Both the position numbers and the translations under genes were made by a program. A DNA stretch of 64,000 bases, from assembly GCA_041660405.1 (NCBI GenBank), contig JBAZWL010000008.1, positions 1 to 64,000 of the forward strand. The letters are read 5' to 3'. Below, in pieces: positions 53,018 through 61,387 of the stretch. The DNA comes from Taibaiella sp041660405. Its GTDB lineage: Bacteria > Bacteroidota > Bacteroidia > Chitinophagales > Chitinophagaceae. Below the pieces are notes generated by a model. The model was not told where the DNA came from. It saw only the letters and a program-made list of their open reading frames with translations, and did not search any database. How positions within the stretch are numbered: the stretch's first letter is position 1; each line of letters begins with the position of its first letter.

Positions 53018-54040
53018 ATGAACACGAAACAACAACTTACCGATATACTTGACCGCCGTATAGCTATTATTGACGGAGCTATGGGCACTATGATACAGCG
53101 ATATAAACTACAGGAAGAAGATTATCGTGGTGAGCGTTTTAAAGATTGGCCCAGTGATCTGAAGGGGAATAATGATTTATTGTCCATTACACAGCCAGAT
53201 ATCATCAAGGCTATTCACAGGGAATATCTTGATGCCGGTGCCGATATTATTGAAACCAATACCTTCAGTGCACAGGTTATTTCCATGGCTGATTATGACA
53301 TGCAGGATATTTCGTACGAAATGAATGTGGCATCTGCCAAAGTTGCCAAACAGGCTATAGCCGAATATATGGCAGATAATCCTGGTTCAGAACCTAAGTT
53401 TGTGGCCGGTGCTATTGGCCCTATGAACAAGACTTTATCGCTTTCTCCTGATGTAAATAATCCAGGTTTCCGGGCTGTTACTTTTGACGAAGTTTCCAAT
53501 GCTTATTATGATCAGATTAAAGGATTGGTTGAAGGCGGTGCCGATATTTTATTGGTAGAAACTATTTTTGATACCCTGAATGCTAAAGCAGCATTATTTG
53601 CCATACAACGTTTCTTTGATGATCATAATACAGCGCTACCTGTAATGATCTCCGGCACGATTACAGATGCATCGGGCCGTACCTTAAGTGGACAGACTTT
53701 AGAAGCCTTTTATATTTCGGTAGCACATGCCAATCCAATAAGCATAGGACTGAATTGTGCGCTGGGCGGGGCACAGATGCGGCCACACGTTGAAGAGCTT
53801 TCGCAAATTGCTACCTGTAATGTAAGTTGTTATCCCAATGCAGGCCTGCCTAATGCCATGGGGGAATATGATGAAACGCCCGAGGATACGGCTGCTATAA
53901 TTGAAGGCTTTGCCCGTAATGGCTGGATCAATATTGTAGGTGGCTGTTGTGGCACTACACCAGATCATATCAGAGCCATTGCTGAAGCGGTAAAATCCAT
54001 TGCTCCACGTAAAGTTCCCATTGCAGAACCTGCTTTGTAA
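53018..54040 (+). CDS. Homocysteine S-methyltransferase domain protein (N-terminal half of a split MetH)
   Basis: A 340-residue protein matching only the homocysteine-binding domain of cobalamin-dependent methionine synthase: RIAIIDGAMGTMIQRYKLQE, NNDLLSITQPDIIKAIHREY, GADIIETNTFSAQVI, and the zinc-binding Cys residues in GLNCALGG and the final VGGCCGTTPDHIRAI. The pterin, B12 and reactivation domains are missing, and no gene for them is in the window. Split MetH proteins are known in Bacteroidota, so this is probably functional with a partner elsewhere. A terminator follows. Confidence 0.9.
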   Translation: MNTKQQLTDILDRRIAIIDGAMGTMIQRYKLQEEDYRGERFKDWPSDLKGNNDLLSITQPDIIKAIHREYLDAGADIIETNTFSAQVISMADYDMQDISYEMNVASAKVAKQAIAEYMADNPGSEPKFVAGAIGPMNKTLSLSPDVNNPGFRAVTFDEVSNAYYDQIKGLVEGGADILLVETIFDTLNAKAALFAIQRFFDDHNTALPVMISGTITDASGRTLSGQTLEAFYISVAHANPISIGLNCALGGAQMRPHVEELSQIATCNVSCYPNAGLPNAMGEYDETPEDTAAIIEGFARNGWINIVGGCCGTTPDHIRAIAEAVKSIAPRKVPIAEPAL

Positions 54041-54051
54041 AGTAAATACTT

Positions 54052-54099
54052 ATAAAAACGACGAGGGGCTGAACATGTTCAGCCCCTCGTCGTTTTTAT
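54052..54099. terminator. Bidirectional terminator, perfect 48-bp palindrome
   Basis: Every base from 54052 to 54099 pairs with its mirror position (24-bp arms, centre ACATGT), flanked by A5 and T5 runs. It lies between the convergent MetH-half and DUF4290 genes and would stop both. Confidence 0.92.
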
Positions 54100-54117
54100 G
54101 CTATCAGGAATCAAGCC

Positions 54118-54879
54118 TTATAAATTTGGGTTAGGCCTGTTATTGTTCTTCCTGTTTTTATTATTGTTGTTACGGTTGTTGCCACCAGCATTGTTGTTTT
54201 GCTGGTTACGGTTGCCGCCATTAGTATTGCGATTACCAGAAGGTTGGTTGCGATTGTTATTGTTCTGATTCCGGTTGTTGTTAGAGCCAGTATTTCTTTT
54301 ATGGCCACCACCACCGGAAGGATTGCTATGCCTGTTTTCAAACCTTATTTTAATACCACCGGAAGTATAATTCAGTTCACCATTAGTGATCTCTGAAAGT
54401 TCTTCCTTGATCATGTCGTCATGCACAGGTTCTTTATGCCAGTTGGAATAAGCAAGCTTCATGTAGTAGGCTATAGATTGAGTAAAGCCGCGACGCTTGT
54501 CTTCGTCCTTTTCTGCTACAGCTTTCTCTATAACCGCGGCAAGATTTTTTCCCAGATGCCTTTGTTTTTTCCTTTGTGGTTTTGGATAAGGAAGAGGTGC
54601 AGGCTTGCGAAATAATTTCTCTTTGGTAGGTGTTGGATATGGCGATTCTACATCGAGATCAAAATCAGCTATCAGATAAAGATGGTCCCATAACTTGTGA
54701 CGGAAATCTTCTACATTTTTAAGATGCGGATTCAGTACACCCATAAGCTCTATAATGGCTTTGGCATTTTTCTGGCGTTTTACAGGGTCTTCAATGGTAC
54801 GCATGTATTCTACCATCTGCTGTATATTTCTGCCATATTCCGGCATAATCAGCCTGTCGCGCGTAGTATTATATTTCAT
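54118..54879 (-). CDS. DUF4290 domain protein with Asn/Gly/Arg-rich tail
   Basis: A 253-residue protein of the Bacteroidota-specific DUF4290 family: LIMPEYGRNIQQMVEYMRTI, AKAIIELMGVLNPHLKNVED and FRHKLWDHLYLIADFDLDVE fill the helical first half. The last 70 residues or so are almost only Asn, Gly, Arg, Gln and Ser. Such a basic, disordered tail could bind RNA or drive self-association; that is inference. The family function is unknown. The tail is encoded by short AAC/AAT-rich runs and could vary in length between strains. Confidence 0.88.
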   Translation of the reverse strand: MKYNTTRDRLIMPEYGRNIQQMVEYMRTIEDPVKRQKNAKAIIELMGVLNPHLKNVEDFRHKLWDHLYLIADFDLDVESPYPTPTKEKLFRKPAPLPYPKPQRKKQRHLGKNLAAVIEKAVAEKDEDKRRGFTQSIAYYMKLAYSNWHKEPVHDDMIKEELSEITNGELNYTSGGIKIRFENRHSNPSGGGGHKRNTGSNNNRNQNNNNRNQPSGNRNTNGGNRNQQNNNAGGNNRNNNNKNRKNNNRPNPNL

Positions 54880-55213
54880 TAAAAAGTCAACTAGTAAATT
54901 AATTTTCCTGCAGTACTTACCTTAATTATGGCAGGATTGATATTGAAGTGTGAGGAGCAGATTTTATAAAATCATTGCATCGTACAGTTGCAAATATAAG
55001 GGAAAATGATTAATACAACTTCAGGTGCGATTTTTTGGAATAATCTTTCAAAAATGGATTTCCGCAAAAATGCAGCAAGCTGTTTGCAACAAACCCAAGG
55101 CCTGTCTTGTTTGATCAAAGTCAATGTTTACGGCTAATCTATATTTTTTAGTTTAAAAATGATTTCTAAAAAAAGGTGATTACTTACCTTGTGCCAAAAT
55201 AAAGCATAAAAAT
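54880..55213. other. Intergenic region between DUF4290 and acetyl-CoA synthetase
   Basis: A 334-bp divergent region. I see no gene, RNA or strong repeat. TACCTTG at 55195-55201, 12 nt before the acs ATG, is a partial minus-7 box. Confidence 0.4.
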
Positions 55214-57151
55214 ATGTCTTACCCATACCAGATCAAATCAAAAGAGCAATATGACGCGGTCTACCAGAAAAGCATTACTGATCCGGAAGGATTTTGGGCC
55301 GATATAGCCGGTAATTTTCTCTGGCGTAAACGGTGGGATAAAGTGCTGAACTGGGACTTCAAAGATCCACATATCGAATGGTTTAAAGGGGCCAAACTTA
55401 ATATAACAGAGAATTGCCTGGACAGGCACCTGGGTAATTGGGGAGATAAACCTGCCATTATCTGGGAACCTAACGATCCTGAAGAACATTATAGAATATT
55501 ATCTTACCGGGAGCTACATTTCAAGGTAATGCAGTTTGCTAACGTGCTTAAGAATAATGGGGTAAAGAAGGGAGACCGTGTCTGCATCTATATGGGTATG
55601 GTTCCGGAGCTGGCTATTGCAACATTGGCTTGTGCAAGAATAGGGGCCATACATTCTGTGATCTTTGGAGGCTTTAGTGCACAAAGTATTGCAGATCGCC
55701 TGCAGGATGCCCAGGCCGGATTTATTGTTACCGGAGATGGCGCCTACCGTGGCAATAAAGATATTCCGCTCAAAAGCACTATTGACGATGCGTTGGTGCA
55801 ATGTTCATTTGTGAAAAAAGTAATTGTACTGACCCGTACCCATACGCCGGTAAGTATGATCAAAGGTCGCGATGTATGGTGGGAAGATGAAGTAAAAAAA
55901 GTGGAAAGCATGGGCAATCCCGATTGTCCTGCTGAAGAAATGGATGCTGAAGATCCGTTGTTTATTCTCTATACTTCAGGCTCTACAGGCAAGCCTAAAG
56001 GTGTGGTGCATACCTGTGGAGGCTATATGGTTTATACCACTTATTCTTTCGTAAATGTATTTCAGTATAACCAGGGAGATGTTTATTTCTGTACGGCAGA
56101 TATAGGTTGGATCACAGGCCATAGTTATATTATTTATGGCCCGCTTGCTGCAGGTGCTACTACCCTAATATTTGAAGGTATTCCTACATTTCCTGATGCC
56201 GGCCGCTTTTGGGATATTATCGATAAGCATAAAGTAAATATCCTGTACACTGCACCTACGGCTATTCGCAGCCTGATGAGCTTTGGCACGGAACTGGTGG
56301 ACAAACACGATTTGAGTTCACTGAAAGTATTAGGATCTGTCGGTGAACCCATCAATGAAGAAGCCTGGCACTGGTTTAATGAGCATATAGGAAAAGGTAA
56401 ATGCCCGATAGTAGATACCTGGTGGCAAACGGAAACAGGCGGTATTCTCATCTCCAATATTGCAGGCATTACTCCTGCTAAACCATCTTATGCAACATTG
56501 CCCCTGCCCGGCATACAACCTTACCTGGTAGATGAGCAAGGGAATGAAGCACAGCCAACAGTAAACGAACAGGGCGAAACGATAGTAAGCGGCAACCTTT
56601 GTATCAAATTTCCATGGCCAGGCATTTTGCGCACCACTTATGGCGATCATGAGCGCTTCCGACAGAATTATTTTGCTACTTACGAAAATCAGTATTTCAC
56701 GGGCGATGGTTGCCATCGTGATTCAGATGGTAATTACCGCATTACCGGCAGAGTAGATGATGTATTAAATGTAAGCGGCCACCGCATTGGAACAGCCGAA
56801 GTAGAGAACGCTATCAATATGCATTCCGGAGTGGTAGAAAGCGCCGTGGTAGGCTATCCGCACAACATTAAAGGCCAGGGTGTATATGCTTATGTTGTGC
56901 ATGATCATATTCATGATGCAGACGAAGAACTTACCCGGAAGGATATACTACAAACGGTAACCCGCTTAATTGGCGCTATTGCCAAGCCAGATAAAATTCA
57001 ATTTGTAAAGGGATTACCTAAAACACGCAGCGGAAAGATCATGCGTAGAATATTGCGTAAAATAGCTGAAGGAGAAACAGAAAATTTGGGTGATACTTCT
57101 ACATTGCTTGATCCGGGAGTAGTAGATGAGATTAAAAGAGGGAAATTGTAA
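55214..57151 (+). CDS. acs: Acetyl-CoA synthetase (AMP-forming)
   Basis: A 645-residue acyl-adenylate-forming enzyme converting acetate, ATP and CoA to acetyl-CoA. The AMP-binding motif is LYTSGSTGKPKGVVHT, the acetate pocket VDTWWQTETGG, the hinge DGCHRDSDGNYRITGRVDD, and the regulatory acetylation Lys is in TRSGKIMRRILRKIA. Length and order are typical. It is monocistronic after a long upstream region. Confidence 0.97.
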   Translation: MSYPYQIKSKEQYDAVYQKSITDPEGFWADIAGNFLWRKRWDKVLNWDFKDPHIEWFKGAKLNITENCLDRHLGNWGDKPAIIWEPNDPEEHYRILSYRELHFKVMQFANVLKNNGVKKGDRVCIYMGMVPELAIATLACARIGAIHSVIFGGFSAQSIADRLQDAQAGFIVTGDGAYRGNKDIPLKSTIDDALVQCSFVKKVIVLTRTHTPVSMIKGRDVWWEDEVKKVESMGNPDCPAEEMDAEDPLFILYTSGSTGKPKGVVHTCGGYMVYTTYSFVNVFQYNQGDVYFCTADIGWITGHSYIIYGPLAAGATTLIFEGIPTFPDAGRFWDIIDKHKVNILYTAPTAIRSLMSFGTELVDKHDLSSLKVLGSVGEPINEEAWHWFNEHIGKGKCPIVDTWWQTETGGILISNIAGITPAKPSYATLPLPGIQPYLVDEQGNEAQPTVNEQGETIVSGNLCIKFPWPGILRTTYGDHERFRQNYFATYENQYFTGDGCHRDSDGNYRITGRVDDVLNVSGHRIGTAEVENAINMHSGVVESAVVGYPHNIKGQGVYAYVVHDHIHDADEELTRKDILQTVTRLIGAIAKPDKIQFVKGLPKTRSGKIMRRILRKIAEGETENLGDTSTLLDPGVVDEIKRGKL

Positions 57152-57249
57152 ATCCCTTTTTTGATATCAAGATAAAAGTTCTCAACTTTATTCCCATCAC
57201 AATTAACATTATAAAAAAAACCAAAACTGACATTAAACATAATGCCCCG

Positions 57250-57257
57250 TACCTTTG
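57250..57257 (+). promoter_or_regulatory. Minus-7 box of the FadL-like porin gene
   Basis: TACCTTTG, an exact TAnnTTTG match 28 nt before the start codon. Confidence 0.55.
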
Positions 57258-57285
57258 TCTAACCAACGACAAATCAGCATTTGAT

Positions 57286-58827
57286 ATGAATAAATATTTG
57301 AACATTTTATTGGCCGCAGGTACCATTTTACCTGCAACCGCTTTAGCCCAAAATGAAACAGACGCTTTGCGGTTCGGCCAGGTATCCTCGGCTGCAACAG
57401 CCCGTTCCCTAAGCCTTGGTGGCGCTGGTGGCTCTTATGGCGCCGACTTTTCATCGCTTAGTATTAATCCTGCCGGTATTGGGGTATATCGTAATTCTGA
57501 AATTATGATTACGCCTGTTCTGCGGCTTAATAATATGAAGGGAACCTATCTGGGATCTACTTCTACCGATGATAATACCAGGCTTAACCTGAATAATTTC
57601 GGCGTTGTTTTTACCAATTCAGCAAAAGGGAAAAGATATGAAAACAGCGATTGGAAAGCTTTTTCTGTAGGGATAGGCTATAATCGTGTTGCAGATTTTA
57701 ATTCACATGGTTATTATGCCGGGAACAATAAGGAAAGCTCCATTACAGAAGGCTTTGGTGCAGATGCTATTTACAATGGAGTAGGCGATAATATGGTTCC
57801 TCCTTATGGCTTTTTTGGCTTTGAAGGCTACGTTCTGGATACCGCTTTAAGGTCTATTCCCTATGAAAATATCATTAAAAATGGCGGTTCTCTGAATCAA
57901 TCCAAATCATGGGAATCGAAGGGTGGTATTAACGAATGGATATTAAGTTTTGGCGGTAACTACAGGGAGAAACTAATGCTGGGAGCATCTGTAGGATTGA
58001 CTTCTTATAAATATGACCGCACTACAAACTATTACGAAGAAGATGCAAGCCTGGCCGTAAATGATTTTGATTACCTAAGCTACAACGAATTTATTCCTAC
58101 AACAGGTATTGGTGTTAACGTGAAACTGGGTGCTATTTATGTGGTGAATGATGTTTTGAGATTAGGTGCAGCCTTCCATACGCCCACCTGGTCTGCTTAT
58201 TCGGACATTAGCGATTATAATATGACAACCAATACAGAAGGGTATAAAGCTTCGCTTGGAGTTGGCGGTGGCCCAGAAACATTTGTTCAACCCGCACAGG
58301 AATATCAGTTCGATTACTCTCTGCGTACCCCATGGAGAGGTATATTGAGCGCTACTGCTTTTATGGGCAAATATGGCTTTGTAACTGCTGATTATGAATA
58401 TGCAGCCTATAATTCTATGCGCTATAGTTTCCAGGATAATGGTGATTACGAAAGAACTGTAAATAATGCTATTAAAGATACTTACAAAGGGACACACAAT
58501 TTCAGGCTGGGTGTTGAAGGTAGATTGGAAAACTTCATGGGCCGCTTAGGATTTGCTTATTATTCCAGTCCTTACCAGAGGTCAGATGATTTTGATGGTC
58601 GGCGGTTGGATATTTCGGCTGGTCTGGGAGCACGTTTCGGTGGTTTCTTTGTTGATCTGGCTTATGTTCATATTATGCAGAAAGCTTCTGAATATGGTTA
58701 CCCTGCATTGTTTGCATCAGACGCCAGCCGTGGCATACGTAAAGTACCTGTAGGTATTGCTAATACCACCAATGGCAGCAATCTGATTGCACTTACGGTC
58801 GGCTTTAAATTTGGCCAGGGCGGATAA
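57286..58827 (+). CDS. OmpP1/FadL-like outer membrane protein
   Basis: A 513-residue outer-membrane protein. A signal peptide (MNKYLNILLAAGTILPATALA) is followed by ALRFGQVSSAATARSLSLGG and GADFSSLSINPAGIGVYRNS, the N-terminal hatch-like signature of the FadL/OmpP1 family, then a long beta-barrel with repeated aromatic strands (LRTPWRGILSATAFMGKYGF, FVDLAYVHIMQKAS) ending VALTVGF-like (IALTVGFKFGQGG). The family transports hydrophobic molecules across the outer membrane; the substrate here is unknown. Confidence 0.9.
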   Translation: MNKYLNILLAAGTILPATALAQNETDALRFGQVSSAATARSLSLGGAGGSYGADFSSLSINPAGIGVYRNSEIMITPVLRLNNMKGTYLGSTSTDDNTRLNLNNFGVVFTNSAKGKRYENSDWKAFSVGIGYNRVADFNSHGYYAGNNKESSITEGFGADAIYNGVGDNMVPPYGFFGFEGYVLDTALRSIPYENIIKNGGSLNQSKSWESKGGINEWILSFGGNYREKLMLGASVGLTSYKYDRTTNYYEEDASLAVNDFDYLSYNEFIPTTGIGVNVKLGAIYVVNDVLRLGAAFHTPTWSAYSDISDYNMTTNTEGYKASLGVGGGPETFVQPAQEYQFDYSLRTPWRGILSATAFMGKYGFVTADYEYAAYNSMRYSFQDNGDYERTVNNAIKDTYKGTHNFRLGVEGRLENFMGRLGFAYYSSPYQRSDDFDGRRLDISAGLGARFGGFFVDLAYVHIMQKASEYGYPALFASDASRGIRKVPVGIANTTNGSNLIALTVGFKFGQGG

Positions 58828-58838
58828 AAATTAAATTA

Positions 58839-58869
58839 ACCCTATTAAGGGTTTAAACCTTAATAGGGT
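58839..58869. terminator. Hairpin after the FadL-like gene
   Basis: Perfect 12-bp arms ACCCTATTAAGG / CCTTAATAGGGT with a 7-nt loop, without a T-run. A stronger terminator follows. Confidence 0.5.
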
Positions 58870-58901
58870 CGCTGGTTAAACAATAACAATAATTTTCACA
58901 G

Positions 58902-58943
58902 AAACCTCGCAACGAACAATGTTCCTGCGAGGTTTTTATTTTT
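58902..58943 (+). terminator. Terminator after the FadL-like gene
   Basis: Arms AAACCTCGCA / TGCGAGGTTT with an inner GAAC/GTTC pair (58902-58935), followed by a T-rich tail. Confidence 0.85.
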
Positions 58944-58951
58944 TACCTTTG
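58944..58951 (+). promoter_or_regulatory. Minus-7 box directly before folD
   Basis: TACCTTTG, an exact match, ends 4 nt before ATG 58956 with a CAGC spacer, so the transcript is probably leaderless. It abuts the terminator of the preceding gene. Confidence 0.6.
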
Positions 58952-58955
58952 CAGC

Positions 58956-59828
58956 ATGCAACTATTAGACGGTAAAAAAGTATCGGAAACGATACTTGCC
59001 GAAATTGCCGAAGAAGTATCGGTACGTAAACAAAACGGTAAAAAGATACCACACCTTGCAGCCATCCTTGTGGGAGGTGATCCGGCCAGCCAAACATACG
59101 TGGCTTCCAAAGTTAAAACCTGCGAACAGATCGGATTTCAATCTACTTTAATCAGGCTTGATGAGACCACAAGCGAAGATGAATTGCTGGGACACATTGG
59201 TGCATTGAATTACAATCCCGAAGTCGATGGTATATTGGTGCAATTGCCTTTGCCCAAACACATTTCAGAAGATAAAGTGATCAATACCATTGATCCTACT
59301 AAAGATGTGGACGGTTTTCATCCCATCAGCCTGGGACGCATGGTATTGGGCCAGCCTACTTTTATTTCGGCTACGCCAAATGGTATTATGATGATGTTGG
59401 CACATTATAATATTGATACTGTGGGTAAAAATTGTGTAGTAATAGGTCGCAGCAATATTGTAGGTACGCCCATGAGCATTTTGCTTAGTCGTAACAGCAA
59501 CCCGGGTAATTGCACAGTGACCATGTGCCACTCCAAAACAAAAAACCTTAAAGAACTTTGCCTGCAGGCCGATATTATTGTAGCAGCTATAGGCCGTCCC
59601 AACTACGTTACAGCCGATATGGTCAAAGATGGTGCTGTGATTGTGGATGTTGGTATTAACCGTATTGAAGATCCTTCAAAGAAAAGTGGTTTCCGGCTGG
59701 TGGGTGATGTGGATTTTACAAATGTTGCGGAAAAGTGCAGCTATATTACCCCAGTACCAGGTGGTGTAGGTAAAATGACCATTTGCGCCCTTATGAAAAA
59801 TACGCTGCTGGCGGTGAAAGATAAATAG
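58956..59828 (+). CDS. folD: Bifunctional methylenetetrahydrofolate dehydrogenase/cyclohydrolase
   Basis: A 290-residue FolD interconverting methylene-, methenyl- and formyl-THF. The catalytic YVASKVKTCEQIG (Tyr and Lys), GILVQLPLPKHI, KDVDGFHPISLG, VVIGRSNIVGTPMSILL and VDVGINRI are present. The usual PVPGGVGPMT reads PVPGGVGKMT here, a Lys for Pro change in a conserved loop. It is followed immediately by queE. Confidence 0.96.
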   Translation: MQLLDGKKVSETILAEIAEEVSVRKQNGKKIPHLAAILVGGDPASQTYVASKVKTCEQIGFQSTLIRLDETTSEDELLGHIGALNYNPEVDGILVQLPLPKHISEDKVINTIDPTKDVDGFHPISLGRMVLGQPTFISATPNGIMMMLAHYNIDTVGKNCVVIGRSNIVGTPMSILLSRNSNPGNCTVTMCHSKTKNLKELCLQADIIVAAIGRPNYVTADMVKDGAVIVDVGINRIEDPSKKSGFRLVGDVDFTNVAEKCSYITPVPGGVGKMTICALMKNTLLAVKDK

Positions 59829-60455
59829 ATGATGAATACAGCAACAGAACTCGCAACTACATTATACCCCGTAATGGAACACTTTTACACCTTACAAGGC
59901 GAAGGGTTCTACAGCGGGCAGGCTGCCTATTTTATAAGGCTGGGTGGCTGCGATGTAGGTTGCGTATGGTGTGATGTAAAGGAAAGCTGGGATGCTTCCT
60001 TGCATTCGCAAATGAGTGTGGAAGCCATGAAAGAGTTGGTAGCCGTACACCCTGGAAAAATTGTAGTGATTACAGGCGGCGAACCATCTATGTATGATCT
60101 GGTACCCATTACAACTACATTGAAAGAAGCCGGATTACGCACACATATTGAAACCTCTGCGTCCAGCCCGCTAACCGGCGACTGGGATTGGGTTACCTTG
60201 TCGCCTAAAAAATTCAAGGCACCATTACCTGAAAATATGCACCTCGCAGACGAGTTGAAAATCATCATTTTTAATAAATCAGATTTTAAATGGGCAGAAG
60301 AATTTGCGGCCCAGGTAAAGCCGGAATGTAAGCTATACCTGCAACCCGAGTGGGATAAAAGGGATGCAATGACACCTTTGATCATTGAATACATTCAACA
60401 AAATCCACAATGGCAATTATCTTTACAAACACATAAATACATTAATATTCCATAA
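59829..60455 (+). CDS. queE: 7-carboxy-7-deazaguanine synthase
   Basis: A 208-residue radical-SAM enzyme of queuosine and preQ0 biosynthesis. The [4Fe-4S] motif is CDVGCVWC (Cys41, Cys45, Cys48, CX3CX2C), preceded by YTLQGEGFYSGQAAYFIRLG, with VVITGGEPSMYD and LSPKKFKAP later. It starts directly after the folD stop codon, so it is cotranscribed. ATG 59829 and ATG 59832 are both possible. Confidence 0.93.
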   Translation: MMNTATELATTLYPVMEHFYTLQGEGFYSGQAAYFIRLGGCDVGCVWCDVKESWDASLHSQMSVEAMKELVAVHPGKIVVITGGEPSMYDLVPITTTLKEAGLRTHIETSASSPLTGDWDWVTLSPKKFKAPLPENMHLADELKIIIFNKSDFKWAEEFAAQVKPECKLYLQPEWDKRDAMTPLIIEYIQQNPQWQLSLQTHKYINIP

Positions 60456-60492
60456 TTAGCCTTGGGGCTAATTAGCGATCAGCTCATTTACT

Positions 60493-61290
60493 ATGACTTT
60501 ACTCCAGGCCATTATTCTTGCCGTTATCGAAGGCATCACCGAATTTCTTCCTATCTCTTCTACCGGCCACATGATTATTGGCAGCTCTGTAATGGGTATT
60601 CAGAAAGATGAATTTGTAAAACTTTTTACCGTAGCCATCCAGTTTGGTGCTATACTTTCTGTGCTGGTTTTATATTTCAAACGATTCTTCCGGACCATAG
60701 ATTTTTATCTTAAACTTATAGTCGCTTTCATCCCTGCAGCGGTATTTGGTGTGTTGTTTAGCGATAAGATTGATGAATTGCTGGAAAGCCCTATGGTGGT
60801 TGCCATTTCACTTGTAGTAGGTGGAGTTGTGTTGTTGTTTGTAGATAAAATGTTTAACAAACCTCAGGAAGATGATGCCGACAAGATCAAATATCCCACT
60901 GCTTTTATCATTGGTTTGTTTCAATGCATTTCTATGATTCCCGGAGTGTCCCGTTCAGCAGCAACGATTATTGGCGGCATGTCGCAAAAGCTTACACGTA
61001 AAGCTGCTGCCGAGTTTTCTTTCTTTTTGGCTGTTCCTACCATGTTTGCAGCTACAGCCAAGAAGATGTATGATTTCTATAAAGTTGGAGGAGCAACGTT
61101 TACCGGAGAACAAATAAAGCTATTAGCTGTTGGTAATGTGGTTGCCTTTATTGTAGCTATGATTGCCATTAAAACTTTCATTACTTTTTTAAGTAAAAAT
61201 GGCTTTAAAATATTTGGTATTTATCGTATTATAGTAGGGGTTATCATTATTGTATTATTAATGAGCGGACACCAACTGGCTATCGTCTGA
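60493..61290 (+). CDS. uppP: Undecaprenyl-diphosphatase
   Basis: A 265-residue membrane phosphatase of the BacA/UppP type with about eight helices. EGITEFLPISSTGHMIIG and MIPGVSRSAATIIGGM are the two catalytic motifs. It recycles undecaprenyl diphosphate, the lipid carrier for peptidoglycan and the polysaccharide units made by this region. It lies 37 nt after queE. Confidence 0.96.
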   Translation: MTLLQAIILAVIEGITEFLPISSTGHMIIGSSVMGIQKDEFVKLFTVAIQFGAILSVLVLYFKRFFRTIDFYLKLIVAFIPAAVFGVLFSDKIDELLESPMVVAISLVVGGVVLLFVDKMFNKPQEDDADKIKYPTAFIIGLFQCISMIPGVSRSAATIIGGMSQKLTRKAAAEFSFFLAVPTMFAATAKKMYDFYKVGGATFTGEQIKLLAVGNVVAFIVAMIAIKTFITFLSKNGFKIFGIYRIIVGVIIIVLLMSGHQLAIV

Positions 61291-61314
61291 TCTGTAACAA
61301 ATCATTAGAAGCAG

Positions 61315-61345
61315 GAGGGATTGAAGCAATTCAACCCTCTTCTTA
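61315..61345 (+). terminator. Possible terminator after uppP
   Basis: GAGGG-A-TTGAA paired with TTCAACCCTC around a GCAA loop (61315-61339), followed by a T-rich stretch. Confidence 0.55.
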
Positions 61346-61387
61346 ATTCTAAAGGCAATAACAATCAGTGTTGATTAAATTTTGACA

